Numbered from the stretch's first letter, positions 37,506-46,784 are shown. The stretch: DNA of 64,000 nucleotides from Streptomyces sp. 846.5 (GCF_004365705.1 NZ_SOBN01000001.1:558001-622000), one strand, 5' to 3'. Made by a program: numbers and translations. The notes: generated from the letters alone by a model not told the origin.

Positions 37506-40241
37506 TCATGCCTGCAGCGCGCGGCCCAGTTCGGCGCGACCGCGAATACCCAGCTTGCGGTAGGCCCGGGTCAGATGGGTCTCGACGGTGCGCCGGGTGA
37601 CGAACAGCTCCCTGGCGATGGACCCGTTGGTGCATCCGGTGGCGGCCAGCGCGGCCACCCGGCGCTCGCTGCCGGTGAGTGCCCCGGTCCCGAACTGATC
37701 GCTCCTCCTCGGCAGGGCTCCCGCGGTGAGCAGTTCCGAGAGCACCCGCTCGGAGAGCGTGGCCGCGCCGATCCTCTGCGCGAGACGCAGTGCGCGCTTC
37801 AGCGTCTCCCTCGCCTCACGCTTGGCATTGCCCCGGCACTGCACCACACCCAGGGCAGTGAGCGTATAGGCCAGCTCCAGCTGCGTGTCGCTGGGTTCAA
37901 GGATCTCCACGGCCCGTTTCAGGGCCGACTCCCCCTCCGGTCCCTGCAGGACCAGGCCCTGGGCGCGCAGCGCCACCGCGACCGTGCGCGGGCTTCCCCA
38001 CAGGTACGCCGCCCGCAGTTCCTCCTCGGCCAGGCGCCCGGCCTCCTCGGTGTCCCCGAGCTTGTTCCACATCAGCGCGGTCTCGGAGCGCCACCGCAGC
38101 ACCGCCGGATTGGTCACCCCCCACTCCTCCAACTGGCGTCCGCTGCGGGTCAGATCCTCCGCCGCACCGTGGAAGTCCCCCTGCGCGGCACGGACCCTGG
38201 CGCGCATGGCCGCCAGCAACGGGTAGGGCCACACCTCGGGGAGCGTGCCCGAGTAGCCGCGGGACTCCAACAGGACGGACGCCTCCTCGGCCTGGCCGGT
38301 CTCCACCAGGGTGGCCACCAACGGCACCAGTACCAGTGCCTGCAGGGGATCGGTGTACCCAGGGTCCCCGAGGAACTCCAGGGCGTGCCGCGCATCCTGC
38401 TCCGCGTCGCGCAGCCGGCCCGCCTCGAAGCGGGCGCCGGCCCTCGCGACCAGTGCGACGACGGCGGTGAGCAGACCTCCGGCTTCGAGCGGCGCTGCCA
38501 GGACCGTGCTGCACCAGCGGTCCACCAGGCCGAGTTCGTCCGCCCACAGCAGGGTGAGCAGAGCGAGCAGCAGAGCCGTCCAGTCCTGGCAGCCGCGGGC
38601 GCCGTCCGCGAGCAGCCTGCGGATCCGGGAGACGGCGTTCTTCGCTGTCGCCTCGCCCCTCGCCGCCGCCCGGGCGGTGTGCACCGCCGTCACCAGAAAG
38701 TCGTCGCCGGCCTGTCCGGCCGCGACACCCGCCAGCAGTTCCGGCTCCAGCGTGGACGTGGCGCGCCCGAGCCGGGCCACCAGGACCGCCCCCGCGTCCA
38801 GCCGGTGCACGAGGCCGTCGCGCGACTGCGCGGGTGGATGCTCCAGCAGGCGCGCCCGGCACTGCGCAATGACCTCGCCGGCCTCCTCGGCCCGGTTCAC
38901 CCGCACGAGCGCCTGCGCGCAGGTGAGGGCGGCAGCGACCTGACGCTCGGGCGAACGCGCGGCGGACAGGCCGGGCCGCAGTCGCTGGGCCAGGCGCAGC
39001 GGGTCCGTGATCAACTCGATGTGGTCGAGATCCGTCTGCAGCTCCTCACGCAGCGGGCCCTCCACCGGTTCGCCCAGCGCGCGCAGCAGCAACTCCCTGG
39101 CTTCGTCCAGGCGGCGAGCGCGGACGGCCTCGGCCGCAGCGGCGCGCAGGACCTGCGGGGCCCACTCCGTGTCCGCGGGTTGCGACCGCAGCAGGTGGTG
39201 GGCGATGGCGTCGGGCGGTGCGTTGCGCTCGTGCAGCGTCCGGGAGATACGGCCGTGCACCTCCTGCGGGTCGATGCTGGCCGGCATTCGGTGCAGCGCA
39301 CCACCGACGACCGGATGCACGAAGGTCCACGGTTCGGAGGCAGTGAGCAGGCCCATCCCGCAGAGCATGTCCAGGACGGTGGCCAGTTCCGACTCGGAGA
39401 CCCCGGCGGCCTGCGCCACGAGGGCCCGGTCCTGGCGGCCTCCCAGCAGCGCGACGGTCTCGGCGACCCGCAGCACGCACGCGGGAAGGTGCGCCAGCCG
39501 GGCGCGCACCGCTCGGCCCACCACCCGGTCCAGCTCACCCGGGGACTGCTGAGCCGCCACGTCCGTGGCCGCGGTCAGCAGCCGTCCCTCCAGCAGGGTC
39601 GCGAGCAGCAGCGGATTGCCCCCGGTGAGTTCGTGGATGCCCAGCACGAGCGGGGCCGGAGTGGGGCCGAGCGTGCGATCGGCGAGCTCCTGGGTCCCGG
39701 CGACGCTCAGCGCCGCGCACCGCAGGACGGTCCACACCCCGGCGCCCCGGAGCCCGGCCGTCACCAGCGGGGCGGTGTCCGGCTCACCTGCTCTGCGCGT
39801 GACGGCGATCAGCACCGGCAGCCCCTGAAGCCTGCGGGCCACGTAGGCCAGGGCCTGCAGGGAGGCCGCGTCGCAGAAGTTGAGGTCGTCCACGGCCAGG
39901 ATGACCGGCGCCTGGCGGGCCAGTCGGCGGATCCGGCGCAGCACTCCGTCCAGCAGGTGCAGGTCGACCGGCAGATCGGGGTCCAGGGCCGGGAGTTCGG
40001 GTTCCAGCAGCTGGCGCAGCACACCGTAGGGGAACTCCGACTCGAGCACACTGCTGCGGGCGGTGCACACGGTGAGCTGACGGCCGCAGGCCAGTCTGGC
40101 GAGTTCGAAGAGGAGCTCGGTGCGGCCGGTTCCGCACTGCCCCTCGATGAGCAGGAGACCCCCGACGCCACGGCAGAGGTCGTCGATGAGGCGGTTCAGT
40201 GTGAGTGTCTGGGACCAACGTTCTGTCAGGATGTGGTTCAC
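37506..40241 (-). CDS. LAL-type LuxR regulator (large ATP-binding) of the polyketide cluster
   Basis: 911 residues. The N-terminal AAA/NB-ARC-like domain has Walker A GQCGTGRTELL with Arg40 where Lys is usual, and Walker B VILAVDDLNFCDAASLQALA. A long TPR-like middle follows. The C-terminal LuxR HTH is LTGSERRVAALAATGCTNGS, then IARELFVTRRTVETHLTRAY. LAL proteins are typical pathway-specific activators. The GTG at 40241 has a strong AGGGGGAAA RBS. It sits between the tailoring genes and is the only large regulator in the cluster, so it is the likely activator (inference). Confidence 0.9.
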   Translation of the reverse strand: MNHILTERWSQTLTLNRLIDDLCRGVGGLLLIEGQCGTGRTELLFELARLACGRQLTVCTARSSVLESEFPYGVLRQLLEPELPALDPDLPVDLHLLDGVLRRIRRLARQAPVILAVDDLNFCDAASLQALAYVARRLQGLPVLIAVTRRAGEPDTAPLVTAGLRGAGVWTVLRCAALSVAGTQELADRTLGPTPAPLVLGIHELTGGNPLLLATLLEGRLLTAATDVAAQQSPGELDRVVGRAVRARLAHLPACVLRVAETVALLGGRQDRALVAQAAGVSESELATVLDMLCGMGLLTASEPWTFVHPVVGGALHRMPASIDPQEVHGRISRTLHERNAPPDAIAHHLLRSQPADTEWAPQVLRAAAAEAVRARRLDEARELLLRALGEPVEGPLREELQTDLDHIELITDPLRLAQRLRPGLSAARSPERQVAAALTCAQALVRVNRAEEAGEVIAQCRARLLEHPPAQSRDGLVHRLDAGAVLVARLGRATSTLEPELLAGVAAGQAGDDFLVTAVHTARAAARGEATAKNAVSRIRRLLADGARGCQDWTALLLALLTLLWADELGLVDRWCSTVLAAPLEAGGLLTAVVALVARAGARFEAGRLRDAEQDARHALEFLGDPGYTDPLQALVLVPLVATLVETGQAEEASVLLESRGYSGTLPEVWPYPLLAAMRARVRAAQGDFHGAAEDLTRSGRQLEEWGVTNPAVLRWRSETALMWNKLGDTEEAGRLAEEELRAAYLWGSPRTVAVALRAQGLVLQGPEGESALKRAVEILEPSDTQLELAYTLTALGVVQCRGNAKREARETLKRALRLAQRIGAATLSERVLSELLTAGALPRRSDQFGTGALTGSERRVAALAATGCTNGSIARELFVTRRTVETHLTRAYRKLGIRGRAELGRALQA

Positions 40242-40347
40242 AGTTTCCCCCTGTGGTTGTGCTGCACCCGCTGTCCTCGGGTGGAGGCCCGGGCACGGTC
40301 GACCGCCCGGGCCTCCAGCACCGGATGACTGCAAGGTGCCCCTCGCG

Positions 40348-41880
40348 TCAGTTGATGCTCTGGGCGAAGCGGAAGAAGTTGGTGGGGTCGTAGCAGGCCT
40401 TCACCCGCTGCAGCCTGGGGTAGTTCTCCGCGTAGTAGGCGGAGGACCAGTCCGCCAGCAGCGGATCGAGGTAGTTCACATAGCTTTCCCTGTTGGAGTA
40501 GGGGTCGACGGCGTTGAAGCCCCCCGTGGCCCAGGCCTGGGCGGCGGACTGGTCGGACACGCTGGGCGTGGCGCTGGGCAGCCCGATGTCGAAGCTCACG
40601 ATGAACTGCGAGTCGCGGTGCACGTAGGCGGTGTCCGTACGCCCGAGGTCGTTCGCCCTGCCTCCCAGGACGATCGCGCGCATGAAGCGGGACTGCCCAC
40701 TGGTTCGGTTGGCGTCGAAAGCGGCCAGCAGCGCGTCGATCCCCGCCGTGGGCAGCGGGTCGCTGAACAGCCGGCTGCGGTCCAGCGACCATCCGAACCG
40801 GCCGAGCTGTCCGTCGCCGGTCGTCCCCACACGGTGGCACTGGGACACCGTCAGGTTGCTGCAGCCGTACCAGTTCAGCATGCCGTTCGTGTAGCTGAAG
40901 TCAGCGGAGGTCCGGCTCGCCGGAGCATGGCCGACCAGCGCGACCAGGGCGTCCAGAAGCGGCCCGGCCGCCGCCGGATTCCCCATCCACACGCCGGCCA
41001 CGCTCACCAGGGGCACATTGCCCGCCGCGGCGTCGAACAACGCGATGGCCGGCCCGGAGCTGAGCTGCCGGGGCCCGTCCAGCGCCCACTCCTGCCATCC
41101 GGCCAGGACGTCGGCCGCCTGGTCCCAGGTCCAGGTGAGGGTGAAGTTGGTCATGGTGGTCACTGCGGTCGGCGCCATGCTGTACGAGGTGACGACCCCG
41201 AAGTTCCCACCGCCGCCACCGCGCAGCGCCCAGAACAGGTCGGCGTCATGCTTCGGCGAACAGGTCACCACCGTTCCGTCGGCGAGGACCACCTGGGCGG
41301 AGAGGAGGGTGTCGCAGGCCATGCCCAGCAGGCGGGTCTCCCAGCCCAGGCCGCCGCCCTGGATGAAGCCGCCCGACCCGACCGTCGGGTAGAGGCCGCC
41401 GGGCAGGGCCAGCCCGGAGCCTGACAGGCCGTTCAGGACGTCGATCTGCAGCGCGCCGCCGCCTACGGTCGCCGTGCCGCCGCTCAGCTGGACGCCGTTG
41501 ATTTGCGACACGTCCATGACAAGGCCGGGGCCCAGAGAGAAGCCCGAGAAGCTGTGCCCGCCGCTGCGCGGCGTCGCCGGCAGGCCGTTGGCCCGGGCGA
41601 ACACCAGACACGCACTCACATCCGCGGCCGAGCGGCAGTACGCGATGGCCGCCGGATTGACGGAGTCGAACTGGGACCACTGGATCTGCTTGGCCGTCGC
41701 ATAGTTAGTGTCCGAGGGCAGCACCAGCGGCCCGCTCAGACGCCCCGCCAGGCCCGCCCAGTCGGGCGCCGCGGCCTGCGCGAACACAGCGGGCAGCGCA
41801 CCCGACGCGCCCACCGCCGTCGCCGCTGCGGTCGCCGCCGCGGTCGCCCCCAGACGGATGAACGATCTCCTGCTGACCAT
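40348..41880 (-). CDS. Secreted berberine-bridge-type FAD oxidase (Tat signal)
   Basis: 510 residues. It begins with a twin-arginine signal (SRRSFIRLGA) and an Ala-rich hydrophobic stretch ending near AVFAQA. The PCMH FAD domain contains RSGGHSFSGFSLG, whose His109 matches the histidyl-FAD residue. The second covalent Cys found in AknOx/GOOX enzymes is missing: the usual Gly-x-Cys-Pro is GGLYPTVG (161-168). The C-terminal BBE motif is YYAENYPRLQRVKACYDPTN. It is probably an extracytoplasmic oxidase that finishes the product after export. The ATG at 41880 is chosen for the Tat motif. Confidence 0.88.
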   Translation of the reverse strand: MVSRRSFIRLGATAAATAAATAVGASGALPAVFAQAAAPDWAGLAGRLSGPLVLPSDTNYATAKQIQWSQFDSVNPAAIAYCRSAADVSACLVFARANGLPATPRSGGHSFSGFSLGPGLVMDVSQINGVQLSGGTATVGGGALQIDVLNGLSGSGLALPGGLYPTVGSGGFIQGGGLGWETRLLGMACDTLLSAQVVLADGTVVTCSPKHDADLFWALRGGGGGNFGVVTSYSMAPTAVTTMTNFTLTWTWDQAADVLAGWQEWALDGPRQLSSGPAIALFDAAAGNVPLVSVAGVWMGNPAAAGPLLDALVALVGHAPASRTSADFSYTNGMLNWYGCSNLTVSQCHRVGTTGDGQLGRFGWSLDRSRLFSDPLPTAGIDALLAAFDANRTSGQSRFMRAIVLGGRANDLGRTDTAYVHRDSQFIVSFDIGLPSATPSVSDQSAAQAWATGGFNAVDPYSNRESYVNYLDPLLADWSSAYYAENYPRLQRVKACYDPTNFFRFAQSIN

Positions 41881-41952
41881 GAATTCAAGCCTCACTTCGC
41901 TCAGGACGTGACAAGCGGCCGCCTGTCACGCAGTGCAGGGTGTGCGCGGGTG

Positions 41953-42987
41953 TCACACCCGTACTGCCTCGACCAGGCCGTGGATCAGGGTCCCGCCGGT
42001 GTTCTCGGCCTGGACGACCTTGGTCAGCCGGAAGCCCGCGCCGGCGAGCAGCGCGCCCCAGTCGCCCTCCGTGCGCTCCTTGCCCCCGAGGATCACCAGC
42101 ATGAACAGGTCGGCGAGCATGCTCGGATGCAGGCCGCCCTCCTCGGGGACCACGCTGTCGATGACCACGAGCCGGCCGTGCGGCGGCATCGCCTCGTGCA
42201 CCCGCCGCAGGATCCGCCGCGAGTCGTCGTCGTTCCAGTTGTGCAGGACCCGGGAGAGGATGTAGGCGTCCCCTCCGGAGGGGACCGAGTCGAAGAAGCT
42301 TCCGCTGACCACCTCGACCCGGTCCGCCACGCCCAGTTCGGCGAGATGCTCCGGAGCCTCGGTGGTGACCACCGACAGGTCGTGCAGCACCCCGGTCATA
42401 CCCGGGTGCCCCTGCAGGACGGCGGCGAGCAGCGTCCCGATCCCGCCGCCCACGTCGACCACCCGCCGGACACCGGCGAAGTCGTACCGTTCCAGTGCCG
42501 CGACCGCGGGCGCCAGCGAGGTCACGCCCATGGCCCTGTTGAACAGTTCGTTCTGCGCGGGGTTCGCGTCCAGGAAGTCGTAGTACGCGGCACCGTGGAC
42601 CCGGTCGAAGGCCGGCCGCCCCGTGCGGACGCTGTGCAGGACCTCGGTCCAGGCGCCGAAACAGGCTCCGCTCTGCAGCATCACGCCGTAGCGGAACCCG
42701 CCGGGCGCATCGCTGCGCAACATGCCGCCGGCCTCGGTGAGCGAGAAGCGCCTGCCGGGATGGCCGGCGAGGACACCCAGCGCGGCCAGGACCCGGCAGA
42801 AGCGGTACAGCGCGTCCTCGTCGGCCTCGACAGCGGCGGCGAGCTCGGTGACGGACATGGGCTCGGAGCCCAGGAGATCGGCCAGCCCGAGCTCGGCCGC
42901 CACATAGATGGTCTGGCCGATCCACGGTCCGCCCATCTGGTACAGCTGCATCAGGTCCAGGCTCATGGAAGGGGCTTCGGTCGACAC
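41953..42987 (-). CDS. SAM-dependent O-methyltransferase 2
   Basis: 344 residues. QLYQMGGPWIGQTIYVAAEL and LYRFCRVLAALGVLAGHPGR form the N-terminal domain. VVDVGGGIGTLLAAVLQGHP binds SAM. SRVLHNWNDDDSRRILRRVH holds the catalytic His. The GTG at 42987 has a GAGGAGG RBS at ideal spacing. It is closely related to the divergent gene at 43500 (same length and landmarks), which suggests local duplication followed by inversion. It should methylate another phenol of the polyketide. Confidence 0.9.
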   Translation of the reverse strand: MSTEAPSMSLDLMQLYQMGGPWIGQTIYVAAELGLADLLGSEPMSVTELAAAVEADEDALYRFCRVLAALGVLAGHPGRRFSLTEAGGMLRSDAPGGFRYGVMLQSGACFGAWTEVLHSVRTGRPAFDRVHGAAYYDFLDANPAQNELFNRAMGVTSLAPAVAALERYDFAGVRRVVDVGGGIGTLLAAVLQGHPGMTGVLHDLSVVTTEAPEHLAELGVADRVEVVSGSFFDSVPSGGDAYILSRVLHNWNDDDSRRILRRVHEAMPPHGRLVVIDSVVPEEGGLHPSMLADLFMLVILGGKERTEGDWGALLAGAGFRLTKVVQAENTGGTLIHGLVEAVRV

Positions 42988-43499
42988 AGGGTTCCTCCTC
43001 GGGTTACGGATCATTCCGGGACTCACGAACAGGGAACTCATCCGGGCCAGAAGTCGGACGTACGCGCAACGGATGGACTGCCCAGTGAAGCGGCTCGGAC
43101 GAAATGTCGGTACCGGTCGCATATATAAGATCCCCCCGGAAATCGCACAAAGCTAATCACCAAAGGGGGCAGGGCGCCAGATAGCTGGCTCGAAATATGC
43201 CCAAGACGGCGAGAAATGGTTGCGAGTCGAACAGTGATGCACCTGAAGTGCAAATTTGCCCCGATTCGCCCGGCCCTGCCAAGGCAAGAGTTCTTACCGA
43301 GTGCCGTCCGGGCCTTCGGCCGAAGCGGAACGGACCGGCGCACTCCTGTCACCCCGGAGGCACCAGTACAAAGACCACGATATTTCTGTCCGCACCATCG
43401 TTCCGGTCCTATCTAATTGCCGCGCCTAGCATTCGCCGGAATCCCGGCGCATACTGGATCGGCAGCTGCGAGATATCCGCCCCCCATTCAGGAGGACCC
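42988..43499. promoter_or_regulatory. 512-bp divergent, lower-GC region between two methyltransferases
   Basis: No convincing gene is present. The base composition drops well below the surroundings (for example CATATATAAGATCC near 43119 and GAAATATGCCC near 43192). Promoters for both methyltransferases must lie here. GGAGGACCC immediately precedes the plus-strand ATG. Short reading frames in it lack codon bias and RBSs. It could bind the LAL regulator. Confidence 0.6.
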
Positions 43500-44534
43500 A
43501 TGTCGGCCGGCAATCGCGAAACACCCGATCTGATGGCGCTTTACCATGCGTCGGGCCCGTGGATCAGCCAGACCCTGTTCGTGGCCGCTCAGCTGGGGCT
43601 CGCCGACCTTCTCAGCGACAGGCCCAGGCCCGTGAGCGAGATCGCCCGGGCGACCGACAGCAACGAGGACGCCCTCTACCGCTTCTGCCGGGCACTGACC
43701 GTCTTCGGCATGCTGACCGAGCACCCCCGGCGGTCGTTCGCACTCACCCCTTCGGCCGCGGTGCTCGCACGGGACGCGCCCAACGGCTTCCGCGACGGAG
43801 TGCTCCTGCAGAGCGGCGCGGTGTTCCGCGCCTGGGGCGACGTGCTGCACACCGTCAGGACCGGGCTCCCCGCCTTCGACAAGACCTTCGGCATGGACTA
43901 CTTCGAGTTCCTTGCCTCGAACCCCGAGGAAGCCGCCCTCTTCAACCGGGCCATGGGCGCCACCATGGCCGGCGCGGTAGCCGCGATCCAGCGCTACGAG
44001 TTCGCCGGATGCCACACCGTCGTCGACGTCGGTGGGGGCGACGGCAGGCTCATCGCCTCCGTCCTGGCCCGCCACCCCCAGCTGAAGGGCATCCTGCAGG
44101 ACCTCCCCGAAACCGTCGAGCAGGCCCACCGGCAACTGGTCCCCGCCGGAGTCGCCGACCGCTGCGCGCTCCTCGGCCAGGACTTCTTCGAAGCGGTCGC
44201 CCCTGGCGGCGACGTGTACCTGCTCTCCCGGGTCCTGCACGACTGGAACGACGACAAGGCCCTGCAGATACTGCGGCAGGTCCGCACCGCCATGCCCCCG
44301 CACGCCCGCCTCGTCATCGTCGACAGCGTCCTGCGCCCGACGGACGACGAACAGCTGAGCGTGCTCGGCGACCTCCTGATGCTCGTCATCCTCGGGGGGA
44401 AGGAACGCAGCGAGGCCGACTGGACCGCTCTCCTGGACTCGGCCGGATTCGACATCCGGCACATCACCGACGACCCCGGAACGGAGACGACCCGCGGGCA
44501 CAGCATCATCGAAGCGGTACCGCAGCCACGCTGA
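43500..44534 (+). CDS. SAM-dependent O-methyltransferase 3
   Basis: 344 residues, a paralogue of the divergent gene at 41953. Landmarks are ALYHASGPWISQTLFVAAQL, LYRFCRALTVFGMLTEHPRR, TVVDVGGGDGRLIASVLARH and SRVLHDWNDDKALQILRQVR. The C-terminal VLGDLLMLVILGGKERSEAD is shared with its partner. The start is fixed by GGAGG 6 bp upstream. It marks the right edge of the recognisable polyketide cluster. Substrate position is unknown. Confidence 0.9.
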   Translation: MSAGNRETPDLMALYHASGPWISQTLFVAAQLGLADLLSDRPRPVSEIARATDSNEDALYRFCRALTVFGMLTEHPRRSFALTPSAAVLARDAPNGFRDGVLLQSGAVFRAWGDVLHTVRTGLPAFDKTFGMDYFEFLASNPEEAALFNRAMGATMAGAVAAIQRYEFAGCHTVVDVGGGDGRLIASVLARHPQLKGILQDLPETVEQAHRQLVPAGVADRCALLGQDFFEAVAPGGDVYLLSRVLHDWNDDKALQILRQVRTAMPPHARLVIVDSVLRPTDDEQLSVLGDLLMLVILGGKERSEADWTALLDSAGFDIRHITDDPGTETTRGHSIIEAVPQPR

Positions 44535-44552
44535 CGGCACCGCGTGCCCGCT

Positions 44553-44777
44553 TCACTCCTCCCACTGGTGCGGGCCGCCGCCGATCCACTGGACGCTGCC
44601 CTCGAGCTCCAGGTCGAGGTCCTCCAGGCCGGCGCGGCGGCAGAACTCGGCGACGTCCCGCAGCGAGTGGGCCTTGCCGACCTCGACGCCCAGGATGTCG
44701 ACGCGCCGGAACGGCGGAGTGGCGTCGACGACGGGATGGACGACGACATGCGGGTGGTGGTGCTGCGGGTCGCTCAT
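44553..44777 (-). CDS. Small conserved hypothetical protein
   Basis: 74 residues. A His-rich N-terminus (DPQHHHPHVVVH) precedes FRRVDILGVEVGKAHSLRDV and AEFCRRAGLEDLDLELEG, ending GGGPHQWEE. I recall similar small proteins in streptomycetes but no assigned function. It follows the SCO4226-like gene by 62 bp on the same strand. A metal-binding N-terminus would fit a nickel-binding neighbour (inference). Confidence 0.75.
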   Translation of the reverse strand: MSDPQHHHPHVVVHPVVDATPPFRRVDILGVEVGKAHSLRDVAEFCRRAGLEDLDLELEGSVQWIGGGPHQWEE

Positions 44778-44839
44778 GTTCCCAGCGTGGCGGCAACGGC
44801 GCAGCTCGGCATCCCGAGGCCGATCGGGACCGGGACGGT

Positions 44840-45088
44840 TCAGATGCTGAGCGCCACCGGGTGGATCTCGCTGGCCGGGTGGCCGCTCCTGGCGTGGATG
44901 CGCTGGACCGCTTCCGCGGAGGGGGCCTCCGACAGGCAGTACACCGTGCCCGAGACCGGGTCGGCCCAGGCCTTCTCGAAGTGGACGCCCTCCTCGCCCT
45001 CGATCGCGAGGTCCGCGTTGTGGGCCTCCTTGAGCTGCTCGGCCGTTATCCCGACCATCCCGTGATGGACATCCATGAACGTGGTCAT
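44840..45088 (-). CDS. SCO4226-family nickel-binding protein (DUF4242)
   Basis: 82 residues: TFMDVHHGMVGITAEQLKEA, HNADLAIEGEEGVHFEKAWA, TVYCLSEAPSAEAVQRIHAR. This is nearly the consensus of the Streptomyces SCO4226 protein, a small cytoplasmic nickel-binding protein of ferredoxin-like fold. The ATG at 45088 is supported by family length. It probably forms a two-gene unit with the downstream small gene. Confidence 0.88.
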   Translation of the reverse strand: MTTFMDVHHGMVGITAEQLKEAHNADLAIEGEEGVHFEKAWADPVSGTVYCLSEAPSAEAVQRIHARSGHPASEIHPVALSI

Positions 45089-45200
45089 CGCCCTGCACCT
45101 CCGGTATCGGGACGGGGCTCGGCGGAACCCCGTCAAGAATTCCAGCCAAGAACCATGGTCCGCCCGATGAGGGACGGTCGCCACGCCGCGCCCTGCCCGC

Positions 45201-45767
45201 TCACCCCGCTGCCGCGGCCGCCGCCAGCTCCTCCATCGACTCCCGGACGACCTTGGTCAGCGGCCCCTCCGCGGAGTCCTCGATCCAGCGGGCGAACGCC
45301 ACCCGGAAGGCGGCCATGCCCGTCTCCGCGACCAGGCGCGCGGGCCAGCTGCCGAGGCCGCGCTCGCCCAGCGCCGCGGCGATGTCCCCGGCCATCGCGG
45401 CGAGCTTGACCAGCTCGCGTTCCTGCAGCTCAAGGTGGGCGTCGATGACGGCCTGACGCAGCTTCACGTCCTCGGACCGTTCCTGGATCATCCCTGCCGC
45501 CGCCTCCAGCCCGAGCGAGACCACCGCGAACGGAGGCAGCGCTGCCGGCGCCTCGGCGATCGCACGCACGACCACCACCCGCAGCAGGTCCGTGCCGGCG
45601 AACAGCACGTCGCGCTTGTCGGCGTAGTGGCGGAAGAAGGTGCGTTTGGTCAGACCGGCGCGTTCGGCGATCTCCGCGACCGTGGTCTGGTCGAAGCCGC
45701 GCTCGCGGTACAGCTCCATCGCAGCGCGCCCCAGGCGGCCACGCGCGTCCGGCTCCCATCGTCCCAT
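45201..45767 (-). CDS. TetR-family regulator, divergent from an NAD-epimerase-like gene
   Basis: 188 residues. The HTH is QTTVAEIAERAGLTKRTFFR followed by HYADKRDVLFAGTDLLRVVV. The C-terminal ligand domain has no specific signature. It is divergent from the gene at 45852, with two inverted repeats in the 84-bp gap (45781-45828), so it should repress both. A reading frame continuing upstream past 45767 is not coding. Confidence 0.9.
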   Translation of the reverse strand: MGRWEPDARGRLGRAAMELYRERGFDQTTVAEIAERAGLTKRTFFRHYADKRDVLFAGTDLLRVVVVRAIAEAPAALPPFAVVSLGLEAAAGMIQERSEDVKLRQAVIDAHLELQERELVKLAAMAGDIAAALGERGLGSWPARLVAETGMAAFRVAFARWIEDSAEGPLTKVVRESMEELAAAAAAG

Positions 45768-45780
45768 CCCCCCATCATAG

Positions 45781-45828
45781 TGATGACATCTGGTGTCATC
45801 ATGAGTAGAGTGATGACACCAAGTGTCA
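45781..45828. promoter_or_regulatory. Two TetR-type inverted repeats
   Basis: Site 1 TGATGACATCTGGTGTCATC (45781-45800, extended by one A at 45801) and site 2 TGACACCAAGTGTCA (45814-45828) share the half-site TGACA/TGTCA. They lie between divergent tetR and epimerase-like genes and leave no room for a promoter outside them, which fits repression of both genes. Confidence 0.8.
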
Positions 45829-45851
45829 TTGACTCTTCGGAGGTCTCCCTC

Positions 45852-46784
45852 ATGCACGTTTTCGTCACCGGCGCTTCCGGCCACCTGGGCTCCGCCGTCC
45901 TCCCGGAACTGCTCGCCGCCGGCCACCGCGTCGTCGGCCTGGCCCGTTCGGACGCCTCGGCCGCGGCGATATCCGCGCTCGGCGCGGAGGTACACCGCGG
46001 CGACCTGGACGACCTCGACGGTCTGCGCGAGGCCACCGCGGCCGCGGACGGCGTCATCCACCTCGCGTTCAAGCACGAGGCGATGCGCAGCGGCGCCTTC
46101 GCCGACGCCGTGGATGCCGACCTGCGCGCCGTCCAGGCCATGGGCGACGCCCTGGCCGGCTCCGGCACCGGAAAGCCGCTGGTCATCGCCGCGGGCACGC
46201 TGATGCTCGCTCTCGGCGGCATCGGCGGACGGCTCGGCACCGAGGCCGACACCCTGCCGTCCGGGCCACGGGCCGACACCGAGAACGCGGTGATCGCCAT
46301 GGCCGAGCAGGGCGTACGGTCCTCGGCCGTGCGGCTGCCCCCGCTGGTGCACAGCGACCTGGACCACCACGGTTTCACCCCCGCGCTGATCGGCTTCGCC
46401 CGCGCCAACGGCTACGCCGGCTACCCCGGCGAGGGCGACAACCGCTGGCCGGCCGCCCACACCCTGGACGCCGCCCTGCTGTTCCGCCTCGCGCTGGAAC
46501 AGGCCCCCGCGGGCACCCGGCTGCACGCCGTCGGCGACGAAGGCGTGCCGATCCGGCAGATCGCCGAGGCCATCGCCCGCAATCTCGACATCCCCGCCAA
46601 GTCCGTCCCCACCGAGGAGGTGCCCGACTACTTCCGGTTCCTCGCCGCCTTCATCGCCCTGGACAACCCCACCTCCGGCGCCCGCACCCGCGAGCTGCTC
46701 GGCTGGGAGCCGGCCCACCCCGGCCTGATCGCCGACATCGACGCGGGCCACTACTTCGCCCCCACGGGCGGGCCGGAGCGCTGA
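45852..46784 (+). CDS. NAD(P)-dependent epimerase/NmrA-like SDR
   Basis: 310 residues. It begins MHVFVTGASGHLGSAVLPEL, the atypical SDR nucleotide motif, with HRGDLDDLDGLREATAAADG. The rest lacks the canonical YxxxK and resembles nucleoside-diphosphate-sugar-epimerase-like stress proteins. Induced through the adjacent TetR, it is likely a detoxifying reductase. The substrate is unknown. The start is supported by GGAGG 10 bp upstream. Confidence 0.85.
   Translation: MHVFVTGASGHLGSAVLPELLAAGHRVVGLARSDASAAAISALGAEVHRGDLDDLDGLREATAAADGVIHLAFKHEAMRSGAFADAVDADLRAVQAMGDALAGSGTGKPLVIAAGTLMLALGGIGGRLGTEADTLPSGPRADTENAVIAMAEQGVRSSAVRLPPLVHSDLDHHGFTPALIGFARANGYAGYPGEGDNRWPAAHTLDAALLFRLALEQAPAGTRLHAVGDEGVPIRQIAEAIARNLDIPAKSVPTEEVPDYFRFLAAFIALDNPTSGARTRELLGWEPAHPGLIADIDAGHYFAPTGGPER

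Noticed and set aside
37122-40328. A 1068-codon plus-strand frame opposite the LAL regulator
   Set aside because: It has low-complexity Arg/Gly/Gln composition, no domains and no RBS. The opposite strand encodes Walker and LuxR motifs.
43038-43352. A 104-codon minus-strand frame in the divergent methyltransferase gap
   Set aside because: The composition lacks the GC third-position bias of real genes here, there is no RBS and no recognisable domain.
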